Positions 53,418 through 63,282 of a DNA stretch of 64,000 bases are shown here, piece by piece. The stretch is from Martelella mediterranea (lineage in GTDB: Bacteria; Pseudomonadota; Alphaproteobacteria; Rhizobiales; Rhizobiaceae). Location of the stretch: positions 62,001-126,000 of the forward strand of contig NZ_JAINWJ010000010.1 of assembly GCF_021021415.1 (NCBI RefSeq), read 5' to 3'. Within the stretch, counting starts at the first letter, position 1, and the number at the start of each line of letters is the position of its first letter. The notes beneath the pieces were generated by a model. It had not been told where the DNA came from, ran no database searches, and saw only the letters and a list, made by a program, of their open reading frames with translations. The translations under genes were made by a program, and so were the position numbers.

Positions 53418-54440
53418 CTACACCCGCCAGCGGCGGCCGTCGAGGGCGAGGCCGAAGCGGGTGGGGGTGCGGGCGAAGCTGGAAAGGCCGGCAAGGGCTG
53501 CCAGCGGATGGGTCACGACATAGGTCGGGATCGCTTGCAGAAGCTTGGTGTGCGGGGCCTTGTCCTCGAAGGCGGCCCGGAATTCCGGCTTTTTCAGCGC
53601 CGGCAGGATTTTCTGCGAAATGCCGCCGGCGAGATAGACGCCGCCGCGCGCCATGAACACCATGGCCATGTCGCCGGCAAGGCGGCCGAGATAGGTGGAA
53701 AACAGCGTGAGGGTTTCGACCGCTTGGCGGTCGGCGCCGTCGAGCCCGTGCTGGCTGACATCCTTCGGCTCATAGGGTTTCGGCTCGATGCCGTCGGCGG
53801 CGCAGATGGCGTTATAGAGGTTCACCATGCCGCGGCCACACAGGATCTGCTCGGCCGCCACCCGTCCCTCGATCGTCTTGATATGGGGGAAAACCTCGTA
53901 GTCGCGCGCGGTGCGCGGGCCGACATCGATATGCCCGCCTTCGCCGGGAACCGGAATCCAGCGCTCCTCGGCATGGACGAGGCCGGCCACGCCGAGCCCG
54001 GTGCCGGGGCCGAGCACGACCCGCGAGGCGAGCATCTTGTCCGGCCGGTCGCCGATCGGCTCGCGAAACTCGTCGGGCATGTTGGCGATCGCCAGCGCCT
54101 GGGCCTCGAAATCATTGATGACGATGACGTCGACAAGGCCGAGATGGGCGATCATGTCGCGCGGCTTCACCACCCAGTCGCAATTGGTCAGCGGAATTTC
54201 ATCGCCCCGGATCGGTCCGGCGACCGCGAGGATCGCGCTTCTCGGCTGCAGCGAGGACTTGTCCATCACCGCGGCCTGGATCGCGTCGCCGATCGTGGCG
54301 AAATCGGCGGTATGCACGATCGGGAAGTCGCGCGGCTCGGCATAGGGATCGACCAGCAGCGAGAACCGGGCGTTGGTTCCCCCGATGTCGCCGATCAGGA
54401 TGGGGAAGGCGAGCGGTTGTTCGAGCGGTATTCTGGCCAT
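53418..54440 (-). CDS. glk: Glucokinase
   Basis: A 340-residue ATP-dependent glucose kinase (Glk family of the ROK/hexokinase clan). ATP/sugar motifs: [15 protein letters not shown] near the N-terminus, [14 protein letters not shown] (catalytic Asp), [12 protein letters not shown] and [17 protein letters not shown] 54440 follows AAGGGGAGA. Transcribed alone on the minus strand. It feeds glucose into the Entner-Doudoroff or pentose pathway, as usual in rhizobia. Confidence 0.96.
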   Translation of the reverse strand: MARIPLEQPLAFPILIGDIGGTNARFSLLVDPYAEPRDFPIVHTADFATIGDAIQAAVMDKSSLQPRSAILAVAGPIRGDEIPLTNCDWVVKPRDMIAHLGLVDVIVINDFEAQALAIANMPDEFREPIGDRPDKMLASRVVLGPGTGLGVAGLVHAEERWIPVPGEGGHIDVGPRTARDYEVFPHIKTIEGRVAAEQILCGRGMVNLYNAICAADGIEPKPYEPKDVSQHGLDGADRQAVETLTLFSTYLGRLAGDMAMVFMARGGVYLAGGISQKILPALKKPEFRAAFEDKAPHTKLLQAIPTYVVTHPLAALAGLSSFARTPTRFGLALDGRRWRV

Positions 54441-54577
54441 GGTGTCTCCCCTTGCGATCGGCAAAGCGCTTCTGCTTCTGGCGGTTCCGGACGGTGCGGT
54501 GATATCAACGCGAAAGTAAGATCCGCAAGCCGGTTGGCGTTTCCTACATCAGTTCAAACCGCTTTGAAAGGGCCGGC

Positions 54578-55594
54578 TCACCCTCTCGGCCTTTGCGTCG
54601 GCACGGGGCCGATCTCGGGCCATGGCGCCAGCGGCGGCAGCGGGATTACCGGCGTCAGCGCGGCCTGCGGCAGCTCGGCCGGCGCCGGCGCATCGAGCAC
54701 GGCCGTGCAGGCCGCCGGCAGGTCCGACATGATGGTGTAGCTCGGCCGGGTCGGCTTCGGCGGCGGCTTTTCGGGCTTTTCGGGCGGTTTTTCAGGCTTT
54801 GCGGGCGCCCAGGGTTCGTCGGAAAGCCACCAGGCGAGGTTCGCGCCGCAGCCGTCATCGGCCATGTCCACCCGGTTCTGCGGGTCGCAGTCGGGCGAGC
54901 CGGGGCGGCAGAACAGGCGGATATGGAAATGGTAGTGATGGCCGTAATAGGGCCGCACCTTGGCAAGGTTTGTGCGCTCGCCCTTCCAGTCGTCGCACAG
55001 CGCCTTCTTGATGCCGGGATGGACGAAGATCCGCTGCACCTCCGGGTAGCTCGCCGCCCGCATGATCAGGCGTTCGTGGGCGGGGGTGAATTTCTCCGGG
55101 TCGACGAACAGCGTGCCGTCGTTCTTCAGCACGGACTGAGCGGAGATGTCTTCCCGCTCGCGTAGCGTCAGTCGCCGGTCGGGCATCGGGTTCAGCCAGA
55201 TATCGGCGTCGAGCCCCACCTGATGCGAGGCGTGGCCGGAAAGCATCGGTCCGCCGCGCGGTTGGGAGATATCGCCGACCAGCAGTCCCGGCCAGCCATC
55301 ATACTGGGCGGCCTCGCGCGACAGTTTCTTGATCAGCGCGATCGTGTCGGGGTGGCCGAAGCGACGGTTGCGCGAAAGCCGCATCGCCTGCCATGTCGGC
55401 CCGTCGATCGGCAGCGCCTCGGCGCCGGCGAGGCAGCCCTTGGAATAAAAGCCGATCGATTGCGGCTTGCCGGCGCTCGGCGCGGCTTCCGACGCGAACA
55501 GCACCTTGGCGGGCGGCGGAAAGTCCTCGGCAACGGCGGAAGATGCCGCCATCGCAAGGGCGAGGACCGCGGACAGGGTTTTGATCCACCGCAT
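54578..55594 (-). CDS. mepA: Penicillin-insensitive murein endopeptidase
   Basis: A 338-residue periplasmic peptidase (M74/LAS metallopeptidase) that cuts D-Ala-mDAP crosslinks in peptidoglycan. Signal peptide about 1-22 (MRWIKTLSAVLALAMAASSAVA). Zinc and catalytic motifs: HASHQVGLDADIWL and YGHHYHFHIRLFC. A Pro/Lys-rich linker (PEKPPEKPEKPPPKPTRP) near the C-terminus is longer than in the E. coli protein. ATG 55594 follows GGAGGGAG; upstream in-frame codons are rejected because the signal peptide starts here. Confidence 0.93.
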   Translation of the reverse strand: MRWIKTLSAVLALAMAASSAVAEDFPPPAKVLFASEAAPSAGKPQSIGFYSKGCLAGAEALPIDGPTWQAMRLSRNRRFGHPDTIALIKKLSREAAQYDGWPGLLVGDISQPRGGPMLSGHASHQVGLDADIWLNPMPDRRLTLREREDISAQSVLKNDGTLFVDPEKFTPAHERLIMRAASYPEVQRIFVHPGIKKALCDDWKGERTNLAKVRPYYGHHYHFHIRLFCRPGSPDCDPQNRVDMADDGCGANLAWWLSDEPWAPAKPEKPPEKPEKPPPKPTRPSYTIMSDLPAACTAVLDAPAPAELPQAALTPVIPLPPLAPWPEIGPVPTQRPRG

Positions 55595-55753
55595 GCTGTT
55601 GCTCCCTCCACGCCGCGCGTTCTGGCCGAAAACGACAGGCGCAAAACCCGCTGCCACCATGTTTTCACGAAATGGCCACTTGTGCACCCATGCCGATATT
55701 TGCTTATTCTTGTTGATGAAACGAGAAAAGCAAGCACGCAGAAGGCAAAAACC

Positions 55754-57583
55754 ATGTGGATAAAGGCTGCTTGGGCGATCGTGATCGCAGTTGCGGGGCT
55801 TTCCGCCCCCGCTGTTCTGGCTGAGGACAATGGCGGTGGCGATTGGCATTATGCCACGGCGCTGACCGGGAGCCCGCAATACGCCGCGGATTTCGCGCAT
55901 TTCGACTATGCCAATCCGGATGCGCCGAAGGGCGGCGAGTTGAAGCTTTCGGCGACCGGCACCTTCGATTCGCTCAATCCTGTGCCCTATGGCGGCAACA
56001 AGGCGATCGGTCTCGGGCTGGTGTTCGAAACGCTGATGACCTCGTCTCAGGACGAGATCAACGCGATGTACGGCCTTCTGGCCGAGGCTTTCCGCTATCC
56101 CGAAGACCTCTCCTCGGTCACCTACAGGCTGAACCCGGAAGCGAAATTCTCCGATGGCGAACCGGTGACAGCGGAAGACGTCGTGTTCTCCTTCGACAGC
56201 TTCAAGAAGCTGAACGCCCAATATGCCAATTATTATCGCCACGTGACCAGCGCTGAAGCGACCGGAGAGCGGGAGGTGACGTTCCATTTCGACGAGACGG
56301 GAAACCGCGAACTCCCGCAGATCGTCGGGCAGCTTCTCGTCCTGCCCAAACACTGGTTCGAGGATGAAAGCGGCAATGTCGTGCACGATATTTCGGCAAG
56401 CACGCTCGAAAAGGTGGTCGGTTCCGGCCCCTATGTGGTCGACACCGTCAATCCGGGTTCGTCGATCACCTATCGCCTCAACGACGACTATTGGGGCAGG
56501 GACCTGAACGTCAATGTCGGGCGCAATAATTTCGGCACGGTGAAATATCTTTATTTCTCCGATCTCGACGTCGCCTTCGAGGCCTTCCGCGCCGGCACGT
56601 TCGATTTCTGGGTCGAGACCCGGGCCAAACGCTGGGCGACGGGCTATAATTTTCCGGCGGTGAAGGATGGTGACGTCACCCGTGAGGCCGTGCCCAATCC
56701 GCTGCGCACCGCCGGCATCATGCAGGCGCTGGTGCCCAACAACCGCCGCGCGCCGTTCGACGACAAGCGGGTGCGCGAGGCACTGATCTATGCCTTCGAT
56801 TTCGAGACCATCAACAAGAACCAGTTGAGCGACGCCTATGCGCGCGACAATTCCTTCTGGTTCGGAACCGAGCTTGCCTCATCCGGACTGCCGAAGGGCG
56901 AGGAGCTGCAGATCCTCGAATCCGTGCGCGATCTGGTGTCGCCGGACGTGTTCAACAAGGCCAACAAGCTGCCCGTGGGCGGCACGCAGGAGGAGGCGCG
57001 CGCCAACCTGCAAAAGGCGTTCGAACTCCTGCGGGAGGCCGGATATGAAAGGCAGGGCGGCAAGCTAGTCAACAGCGAAACCGGCGAACCCTTCGCCTTC
57101 GAAATCCTGCTCGACAATCCCTCGCTTCAGGTGGTCGTGTTGCCCTATGTCGAAAACCTGCGCAAGCTTGGCATTGATGCTTCGGTTCGCGTTGTCGACA
57201 CTTCGCAATATCAGAACCGCGTGAATGATTTCGACTACGACATGATCTGGGAACTCTGGGCGCAGTCGCTGAGCCCGGGCAATGAGCAGTTCAACTACTG
57301 GGGCTCGCAATCGGCCGACCAGCCGGGCTCGGAAAACTATGCCGGCATTTCCGACCCCGGCGTCGACGCGCTGATCCAGAAAATCGTGTTCGCCGATGAC
57401 CGCGACACGCTGGTCGCCGCCACCAAGGCGCTCGACCGGGTGCTGCTCGCCAATGACTATATCATCCCGCTCTATTATTCGAGGGACTACCGCATCGCCT
57501 ACTGGAACGGGATCACCCACGGCGAATTCCCCGAATACGGCCTCGACTTCCCCGCCGGCTGGTGGTCGACGGAGGCGGAATGA
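55754..57583 (+). CDS. yejA: Peptide-binding protein YejA (SBP family 5)
   Basis: A 609-residue periplasmic protein of the YejABEF importer (microcin C and related peptides in enterics). Signal peptide about 1-23 (MWIKAAWAIVIAVAGLSAPAVLA). YejA-type features: YANPDAPKGGELKLSATGTFDSLNP, FVETRAKRWATGYNFPAV-like segment, and the ending YGLDFPAGWW. The three following genes are yejB, yejE and yejF. A 140-base inverted-repeat element separates it from yejB. Confidence 0.93.
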   Translation: MWIKAAWAIVIAVAGLSAPAVLAEDNGGGDWHYATALTGSPQYAADFAHFDYANPDAPKGGELKLSATGTFDSLNPVPYGGNKAIGLGLVFETLMTSSQDEINAMYGLLAEAFRYPEDLSSVTYRLNPEAKFSDGEPVTAEDVVFSFDSFKKLNAQYANYYRHVTSAEATGEREVTFHFDETGNRELPQIVGQLLVLPKHWFEDESGNVVHDISASTLEKVVGSGPYVVDTVNPGSSITYRLNDDYWGRDLNVNVGRNNFGTVKYLYFSDLDVAFEAFRAGTFDFWVETRAKRWATGYNFPAVKDGDVTREAVPNPLRTAGIMQALVPNNRRAPFDDKRVREALIYAFDFETINKNQLSDAYARDNSFWFGTELASSGLPKGEELQILESVRDLVSPDVFNKANKLPVGGTQEEARANLQKAFELLREAGYERQGGKLVNSETGEPFAFEILLDNPSLQVVVLPYVENLRKLGIDASVRVVDTSQYQNRVNDFDYDMIWELWAQSLSPGNEQFNYWGSQSADQPGSENYAGISDPGVDALIQKIVFADDRDTLVAATKALDRVLLANDYIIPLYYSRDYRIAYWNGITHGEFPEYGLDFPAGWWSTEAE

Positions 57584-57643
57584 GCGTGCGGTTTGGCGGC
57601 GGCGTAGTGGATTTTTTGCGCAAGAACATCCAAGACCTCCAAA

Positions 57644-57783
57644 CAATCTCCCCCCTTGAGGGGGAGATGTCGCGAACGCGACAGAGAGGGGTAATGGGCG
57701 TAAGCCGCTCGCTCCGAATTTGCCGAAACGGTTCACCCCTCTCTGCCCCTGTCGGGGCATCTCCCCCTCAAGGGGGGAGATTG
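57644..57783. repeat. Large inverted repeat between yejA and yejB
   Basis: Two arms: 57644-57669 and 57758-57783 match perfectly over 26 bases as reverse complements, and the similarity continues inwards imperfectly (ACAGAGAGGGG and CCCCTCTCTG). Each arm also has its own small CTCCCCC/GGGGGAG hairpin. The CTCCCC-TT-GAGGGGGAG core resembles rhizobial intergenic repeats. It may act as an mRNA stem between yejA and yejB. Confidence 0.85.
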
Positions 57784-57824
57784 GCGGAGGCTATGCGGTC
57801 AGGTTCCGTCAGAGGATACGCCTG

Positions 57825-58922
57825 ATGGGCTCCTATATCCTTCGCCGCATCCTGCTGATGATACCGACGCTGATCGGGATCATGACGATTTCCTTCGTCA
57901 TCGTGCAGTTCGCGCCGGGCGGGCCGGTGGAGCAGGTGATTGCCGAGATCAACGGCCAGGGCGGCGGCGCGGAAAGCCGGATTTCCGGCGGCTCGGATGC
58001 CGGCATGTCGATGGACAGTTTCGACAGCGCGTCGTCGTCCAGCTATCGCGGCGCCCAAGGGCTCGATCCTGAGCTGATCGCCGATCTCGAGCGCCAGTTC
58101 GGCTTCGACAAGCCGCCGCTGACCCGCTACCTGCTGATGATGCGGGATTTCGCCACCTTCGATTTCGGCGACAGTTTCTTCCGCAATTCCTCGGTGATCG
58201 ATCTGATCATCGACAAGCTGCCGGTGTCGATCTCGCTTGGCGTCTGGGTGCTGATCCTGTCCTACGGCATCTCGATCCCGCTCGGCATCCGCAAGGCGGT
58301 GAAGGACGGATCGCGCTTCGATGTCTGGACCTCGGGCGTGATCGTGATCGGTTACGCCATTCCGGGCTTCCTGCTCGGCATCCTCTTGATCATCCTTTTT
58401 GCCGGCGGCTCGTTCTTCAACTGGTTTCCGCTGCGCGGCCTGGTCTCCGACAATTTCGCGCAACTGCCCTTGTGGCAGAAGCCGCTCGACTATTTCTGGC
58501 ATCTGGCCCTCCCGCTGATCGCGCTGTCGGTGTCGTCCTTCGCCACGACCACGCTTTTGACCAAGAACTCGTTCATCGACGAGATCGGCAAGCAATATGT
58601 CGTCACCGCCCGCGCCAAGGGGCTGACCGAGAACAAGGTGCTCTACGGCCACGTGTTTCGCAATGCGATGCTGATCGTGATCGCGGGCTTCCCGGGCTCG
58701 TTCATCCTGGCCTTCTTCACCGGGTCGCTGCTGATCGAGAACGTGTTCTCGCTCGATGGCCTCGGCCGGCTCGGCTATCTCTCGCTGGTCAACCGCGATT
58801 ATCCGGTGGTGTTCGCCACGCTCTACATCTTCTCGCTTCTCGGCCTGGTAATCGGGCTCGTCTCCGACCTGATCTACACCTGGATCGATCCGCGCATCGA
58901 TTTCGAAAAGAGGGATGTGTGA
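57825..58922 (+). CDS. yejB: YejB peptide transporter permease
   Basis: A 365-residue inner-membrane permease. It begins [37 protein letters not shown]. The YejB-type Gly/Ser-rich insertion ([17 protein letters not shown]) comes before the main permease domain, and the coupling loop is [22 protein letters not shown]. It ends [12 protein letters not shown]. yejE starts one base after its stop. Confidence 0.95.
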   Translation: MGSYILRRILLMIPTLIGIMTISFVIVQFAPGGPVEQVIAEINGQGGGAESRISGGSDAGMSMDSFDSASSSSYRGAQGLDPELIADLERQFGFDKPPLTRYLLMMRDFATFDFGDSFFRNSSVIDLIIDKLPVSISLGVWVLILSYGISIPLGIRKAVKDGSRFDVWTSGVIVIGYAIPGFLLGILLIILFAGGSFFNWFPLRGLVSDNFAQLPLWQKPLDYFWHLALPLIALSVSSFATTTLLTKNSFIDEIGKQYVVTARAKGLTENKVLYGHVFRNAMLIVIAGFPGSFILAFFTGSLLIENVFSLDGLGRLGYLSLVNRDYPVVFATLYIFSLLGLVIGLVSDLIYTWIDPRIDFEKRDV

Positions 58923-58923
58923 G

Positions 58924-60066
58924 ATGAGTGAGCTCGCATCCCCCGACGTGGCGGCGAACGTGCCGAAATCCGGCATATTGTCGCCGATGAACGCCAGGCG
59001 CTGGCAGAACTTCAAGGCGAACCGGCGCGGCTTCTGGTCGCTGTGGATCTTCCTGTTCCTGTTCATCATCAGCCTCGGCGCGGAATTCGTGGCCAACGAC
59101 AAGCCGCTGGTCGCCTCCTATAATGGCGAGATCCTGTTTCCGGTTCTGGTCGATTATCCGGAGGAGAAATTCGGGGGCTTTCTGGCCGTCACCGATTACC
59201 GCTCCGGCTTTATTCAGGAGGAGATCGAGGCCAATGGCTGGATGATCTGGCCGCCGGTGCGCTATTCCTATCGCACGATCAACGCCAATGTGCCCTATTC
59301 CGCGCCGACGCCGCCCTTCTGGCTGATGAGCAAGGAGGAGCGCTGCGCCGGCTATCCGCAGGGCGTTGACGATCCGGGCTGCGTACTCGGCAACATGAAC
59401 TGGCTCGGCACCGACGATCTGGCGCGCGATGTGCTGGCGCGGGTGATCTACGGCTTCCGCGTCTCCGTGTTGTTCGGCCTGCTGCTCACCGGCTTTTCCG
59501 CCGTGATCGGCGTCAGCGCGGGCGCGGTTCAGGGGTATTTCGGCGGCTGGGTCGATCTTTTGATGCAGCGGTTCATCGAGATCTGGTCGTCGCTTCCGAC
59601 GCTGTACATTCTGCTGATTATTGCCGCGATCCTGCCGCCCGGATTCTGGGTGCTGCTCGGCGTGATGCTGGTGTTCTCCTGGGTCAGTTTCGTGGCGGTG
59701 GTGCGCGCGGAATTTCTCAGGGCGCGCAATTTCGAATATGTCCGCGCCGCCCGCGCGCTCGGCGTCGGCAATGGCACGATCATGTTCCGCCATCTGCTGC
59801 CGAACGCGATGGTGGCGACTCTGACCTTCGTGCCCTTCATCCTGTCGGGGGCGATCGTGACGCTGACCTCGCTCGATTTCCTGGGCTTCGGCATGCCGCC
59901 GGGCTCGCCCTCGCTCGGCGAGCTGGTCAATCAGGGCAAGAGCAATCTGCAGGCCCCCTGGCTCGGCATCACCGCCTTTATGACGCTGTCGATCATGCTG
60001 TCGCTGCTGGTGTTTGTCGGCGAAGCGGTGCGCGATGCCTTTGATCCGAGGAAGACCTTCCAATGA
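58924..60066 (+). CDS. yejE: YejE peptide transporter permease
   Basis: A 380-residue partner permease. It has the N-terminal RRWQNFKANRRGFWSLWIFLFLF helix, a long periplasmic domain with the YejE-typical RCAGYPQGVDDPGCVLGN, WLGTDDLARDVLARVIYGFRVS, and the coupling loop RAARALGVGNGTIMFRHLLPNA. The stop overlaps yejF by four bases. Confidence 0.95.
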   Translation: MSELASPDVAANVPKSGILSPMNARRWQNFKANRRGFWSLWIFLFLFIISLGAEFVANDKPLVASYNGEILFPVLVDYPEEKFGGFLAVTDYRSGFIQEEIEANGWMIWPPVRYSYRTINANVPYSAPTPPFWLMSKEERCAGYPQGVDDPGCVLGNMNWLGTDDLARDVLARVIYGFRVSVLFGLLLTGFSAVIGVSAGAVQGYFGGWVDLLMQRFIEIWSSLPTLYILLIIAAILPPGFWVLLGVMLVFSWVSFVAVVRAEFLRARNFEYVRAARALGVGNGTIMFRHLLPNAMVATLTFVPFILSGAIVTLTSLDFLGFGMPPGSPSLGELVNQGKSNLQAPWLGITAFMTLSIMLSLLVFVGEAVRDAFDPRKTFQ

Positions 60067-61682
60067 CAAAGACGCCGCTTCTTTCCGTCAAGGGCCTTTC
60101 CGTCGCGTTCCGCCAGGGCGGGGCGGAAAGCCTTGCCGTCGACCGGGTGTCGTTCGACATCATGCCGGGCGAGGTGGTCGCGCTGGTGGGCGAATCGGGC
60201 TCCGGCAAGTCCGTGACCGCCGCCTCCGTGCTGCGGTTGCTGCCCTATCCGGCGGCAAGCCATCCGAGCGGGGAAATCCTGTTCGAAGGCCGCGACCTGC
60301 TGAAGGCCGATGACCGCACGCTGCGCCATGTGCGTGGCGGCGATATCACCCAGATATTCCAGGAGCCGATGACTTCGCTCAACCCGCTCCACACCGTCGA
60401 GCGCCAGGTGGGCGAGACGCTGGCGCTGCATGCCGGGCTGACCGGGGCCGCCGCGCGCAAGCGGGTACTGGAGCTCCTGAACGAGGTCGGCATCCGCGAG
60501 GCGGAAAAACGTCTCGGCGCCTTCCCGCACGAGCTTTCCGGCGGACAGCGCCAACGCGTGATGATCGCAATGGCGCTCGCCAACCGTCCGAAACTCCTGA
60601 TCGCCGACGAGCCGACGACCGCGCTCGACGTCACCGTGCAGGCGCAGATCCTGAAGCTGCTGAAGTCGCTCCAGCGCGACCACGGCATGTCGATGCTGTT
60701 CATCACCCATGATCTCGGCATTGTGCGCAAATTCGCCGATCGGGTCTGCGTCATGACCAAGGGCAAGATCGTCGAACACGGCCCCGTTGCCGAGATTTTC
60801 GACGATCCGCAGCATGATTACACCAAACACCTGCTCGCTGCAGAGCCGAAGGGCACGCCGCCGGCGCATGATCCGGCGCGCGAAGTGGTGATGGAGGCGG
60901 ACAATCTGAAGGTCTGGTTCCCGGTCAAGGTCGGCCTGCTGCGCAAGACCGTCGATCATGTGAAGGCCGTCAACGGCATCTCGCTGAAGCTGAGGGCCGG
61001 CGAGACGCTCGGCGTCGTCGGCGAGAGCGGGTCGGGAAAGACAACGCTCGGCCTGGCGCTGACGCGGATGATCTCGTCGGAAGGCCGGATCGCCTTCATC
61101 GGCAAGGACATCGACGCTTACAGTTTCAAGGCGATGAAGCCGCTGCGCGAACAGATGCAGATCGTGTTTCAGGACCCCTACGGCTCGCTCTCCCCGCGCA
61201 TGTCGATCGGCGAGATCATCGCCGAGGGGCTGAAGATCCACGAGCGCGGCCTTTCCGCCGCCGAACGGGAGGCCCGCGTCGGCGCGGCGCTGGAGGAGGT
61301 CGGCCTCGATGCCGCCACCCGCTGGCGCTACCCGCACGAATTTTCCGGCGGCCAGCGCCAGCGCGTCGCGATCGCCCGCGCAATGGTGCTGAAACCCCGC
61401 TTCGTGATGCTGGACGAGCCGACCTCGGCGCTCGACATGAGCGTGCAGGCGCAGGTGGTCGACCTGCTCTCCGCGCTGCAGAAGAAGCATAATCTCGCCT
61501 ATCTGTTCATCAGCCACGACCTGAAGGTGGTGCGGGCGCTGGCGAACGAGATCATCGTCATGCGGCTTGGCGAGGTGGTGGAGCGGGGGCCGGCCAAGGA
61601 CGTGTTCGAGAACCCGCAGGCCGAGTACACCAGGGCGCTGCTCGCCGCCGCCTTCGATATCGAACCGGTCGAGGCGGACTGA
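60063..61682 (+). CDS. yejF: YejF dual ATPase
   Basis: A 539-residue protein with two ABC ATPase domains. First: GESGSGKSVTAAS, LSGGQRQRVMIAMA, LLIADEPTTALD. Second: GESGSGKTTLGLA, FSGGQRQRVAIARA, FVMLDEPTSALD. It completes the YejABEF importer. A large palindromic hairpin begins 11 bases after its stop. Confidence 0.95.
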   Translation: MTKTPLLSVKGLSVAFRQGGAESLAVDRVSFDIMPGEVVALVGESGSGKSVTAASVLRLLPYPAASHPSGEILFEGRDLLKADDRTLRHVRGGDITQIFQEPMTSLNPLHTVERQVGETLALHAGLTGAAARKRVLELLNEVGIREAEKRLGAFPHELSGGQRQRVMIAMALANRPKLLIADEPTTALDVTVQAQILKLLKSLQRDHGMSMLFITHDLGIVRKFADRVCVMTKGKIVEHGPVAEIFDDPQHDYTKHLLAAEPKGTPPAHDPAREVVMEADNLKVWFPVKVGLLRKTVDHVKAVNGISLKLRAGETLGVVGESGSGKTTLGLALTRMISSEGRIAFIGKDIDAYSFKAMKPLREQMQIVFQDPYGSLSPRMSIGEIIAEGLKIHERGLSAAEREARVGAALEEVGLDAATRWRYPHEFSGGQRQRVAIARAMVLKPRFVMLDEPTSALDMSVQAQVVDLLSALQKKHNLAYLFISHDLKVVRALANEIIVMRLGEVVERGPAKDVFENPQAEYTRALLAAAFDIEPVEAD

Positions 61683-61692
61683 TCCTTCCGGA

Positions 61693-61737
61693 GCGTCGGG
61701 CGAAAAAGTGGAATCCGGTTTTTCGATAACCCGACGC
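61693..61737. repeat. Palindromic repeat/terminator-like hairpin after yejF
   Basis: Nested inverted repeat: outer GCGTCGGG / CCCGACGC, inner CGAAAAA / TTTTTCG around an 11-base loop GTGGAATCCGG. The GTGGAATCCGG-type loop is familiar from dispersed palindromic elements in rhizobial genomes. Here it probably ends the yej transcript. Confidence 0.7.
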
Positions 61738-61894
61738 GGCAAAAGAGCCGGGCCCGTCGCCTTTCCCCCTGAACTACGTCAAATGACGTATGTGGGGTTT
61801 TCCCGCCCTCAACGATAGTTGGTCGAGGCGCTGCTTTAGCGGCGTCGCGAAATCCAAAGCCATTCAGGCGATAGTCGTTGAGGGGAATAAAACG

Positions 61895-63190
61895 ATGAAT
61901 TTCAAAAAGGGATTGACCAGCGCCGCGCTTCTCGCCGCGCTCACCACCGCCGGCATCGGCGGCATGGCTTATGCCCAGGAAGACACGATCAAGGTCGGCA
62001 TCCTGCATTCGCTGTCCGGCACGATGGCGATTTCGGAAACCACGCTGAAGGACGCCATGCTGATGCTGATCGAACAGCAGAACGAGAAGGGCGGCCTGCT
62101 CGGCAAGCAGCTCGAGGCGGTCGTCGTCGACCCGGCGTCCGACTGGCCGCTGTTCGCCGAAAAGGCGCGCGAGCTGATCGAGGGCGACAATGTCGCCGCC
62201 GTGTTCGGCTGCTGGACCTCGGTGTCGCGCAAGTCCGTGCTGCCGGTGTTCGAGGAACTCGACAACATCCTGTTCTACCCCGTTCAGTATGAGGGCGAGG
62301 AAAGCCAGCGCAACGTGTTCTACACGGGTGCCGCGCCGAACCAGCAGGCGATCCCCGCCGTCGACTACCTGATGGAGAATGACGGCGTCGAGCGCTGGGT
62401 GCTGGCCGGTACCGACTATGTCTATCCGCGCACCACCAACAAGATCCTCGAAGCCTATCTCAAGGATCACGGCGTTGCCGAAGAAGACATCATGATCAAC
62501 TACACGCCGTTCGGCTTCTCCGACTGGCAGACGATCGTGTCCGACATCAAGAACTTCGGTTCGGAAGGCAAGAAGACCGCCGTCGTCTCCACCATCAATG
62601 GTGACGCCAACGTGCCGTTCTACAAGGAACTCGCCAATCAGGGCATCTCGGCTTCCGATATTCCGGTCGTCGCCTTCTCGGTCGGCGAGGAAGAACTTGC
62701 CGGTCTCGACACCGCGCCGCTGGTCGGCCATCTCGCCGCCTGGAACTACTTCCAGTCCGTCGACACCGATGCGAATTACGACTTCATCGACGCCTGGCAT
62801 GCCTTCACCGGCGATGACGCCCGCGTGACCAACGACCCGATGGAAGCCCATTACATCGGCTTCAACATGTGGGTGAAGGCCGTTGAAAAGGCCGGCACAA
62901 CCGATCCTGATGCCGTGATCGACGCGCTGATCGGCGTTTCGGTGCCGAACCTTTCCGGCGGCTATTCCGCGATGATGCCGAACCACCACATCACCAAGCC
63001 GGTTCTGATCGGCGAAATTCAGGACGATGGCCAGTTCGACATCGTCTACGAAACGCCCGGCCTCGTCGCCGGCGATGCATGGTCCGACTTCCTGCCGGAC
63101 TCGAAGAACCTGATTGCCGACTGGCGCGCTCCGATGTCGTGCGGCAACTTCAATGTCGAGACCGGCAAATGCGGCGGTATGGCTGAATAA
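61895..63190 (+). CDS. urtA: Urea ABC transporter binding protein UrtA
   Basis: A 431-residue periplasmic protein of the branched-chain/urea class. Signal peptide about 1-27 (LTSAALLAALTTAGIGGMAYA). The UrtA hallmarks are IKVGILHSLSGTMAISETTLKDAMLM, AAVFGCWTSVSRKSVLPVFEE, LFYPVQYEGEESQRNVFYTGAAPNQQ and EAHYIGFNMWVKAVEKAG. It binds urea or short amides and passes them to UrtBC. ATG 61895 follows AGGGGA. A GG-N10-GC element (61821-61834) is weakly sigma54-like. urtB follows. Confidence 0.95.
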   Translation: MNFKKGLTSAALLAALTTAGIGGMAYAQEDTIKVGILHSLSGTMAISETTLKDAMLMLIEQQNEKGGLLGKQLEAVVVDPASDWPLFAEKARELIEGDNVAAVFGCWTSVSRKSVLPVFEELDNILFYPVQYEGEESQRNVFYTGAAPNQQAIPAVDYLMENDGVERWVLAGTDYVYPRTTNKILEAYLKDHGVAEEDIMINYTPFGFSDWQTIVSDIKNFGSEGKKTAVVSTINGDANVPFYKELANQGISASDIPVVAFSVGEEELAGLDTAPLVGHLAAWNYFQSVDTDANYDFIDAWHAFTGDDARVTNDPMEAHYIGFNMWVKAVEKAGTTDPDAVIDALIGVSVPNLSGGYSAMMPNHHITKPVLIGEIQDDGQFDIVYETPGLVAGDAWSDFLPDSKNLIADWRAPMSCGNFNVETGKCGGMAE

Positions 63191-63203
63191 TCCAGGCTCG
63201 ACG

Positions 63204-63232
63204 CCGGGCGCGGTCAACGTGATCGCGCCCGG
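63204..63232 (+). terminator. Hairpin between urtA and urtB
   Basis: Perfect 9-bp stem CCGGGCGCG / CGCGCCCGG with an 11-base loop, 13 bases after the urtA stop; only TTAA follows, so likely partial termination or mRNA stabilisation. Confidence 0.55.
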
Positions 63233-63282
63233 TTAACAGGGGGGCGGCCGGATATTTCGAGGGCCGTCAATTGGGGGCGCAT

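Noticed and set aside
54578-56386. N-terminally extended reading of mepA (602 codons)
   Set aside because: The extension is antisense to yejA; a signal peptide with a good ribosome site starts at 55594.
57192-57201. TTGTCGACAC, near match to the GntR palindrome
   Set aside because: Inside yejA and far from the island; likely chance.
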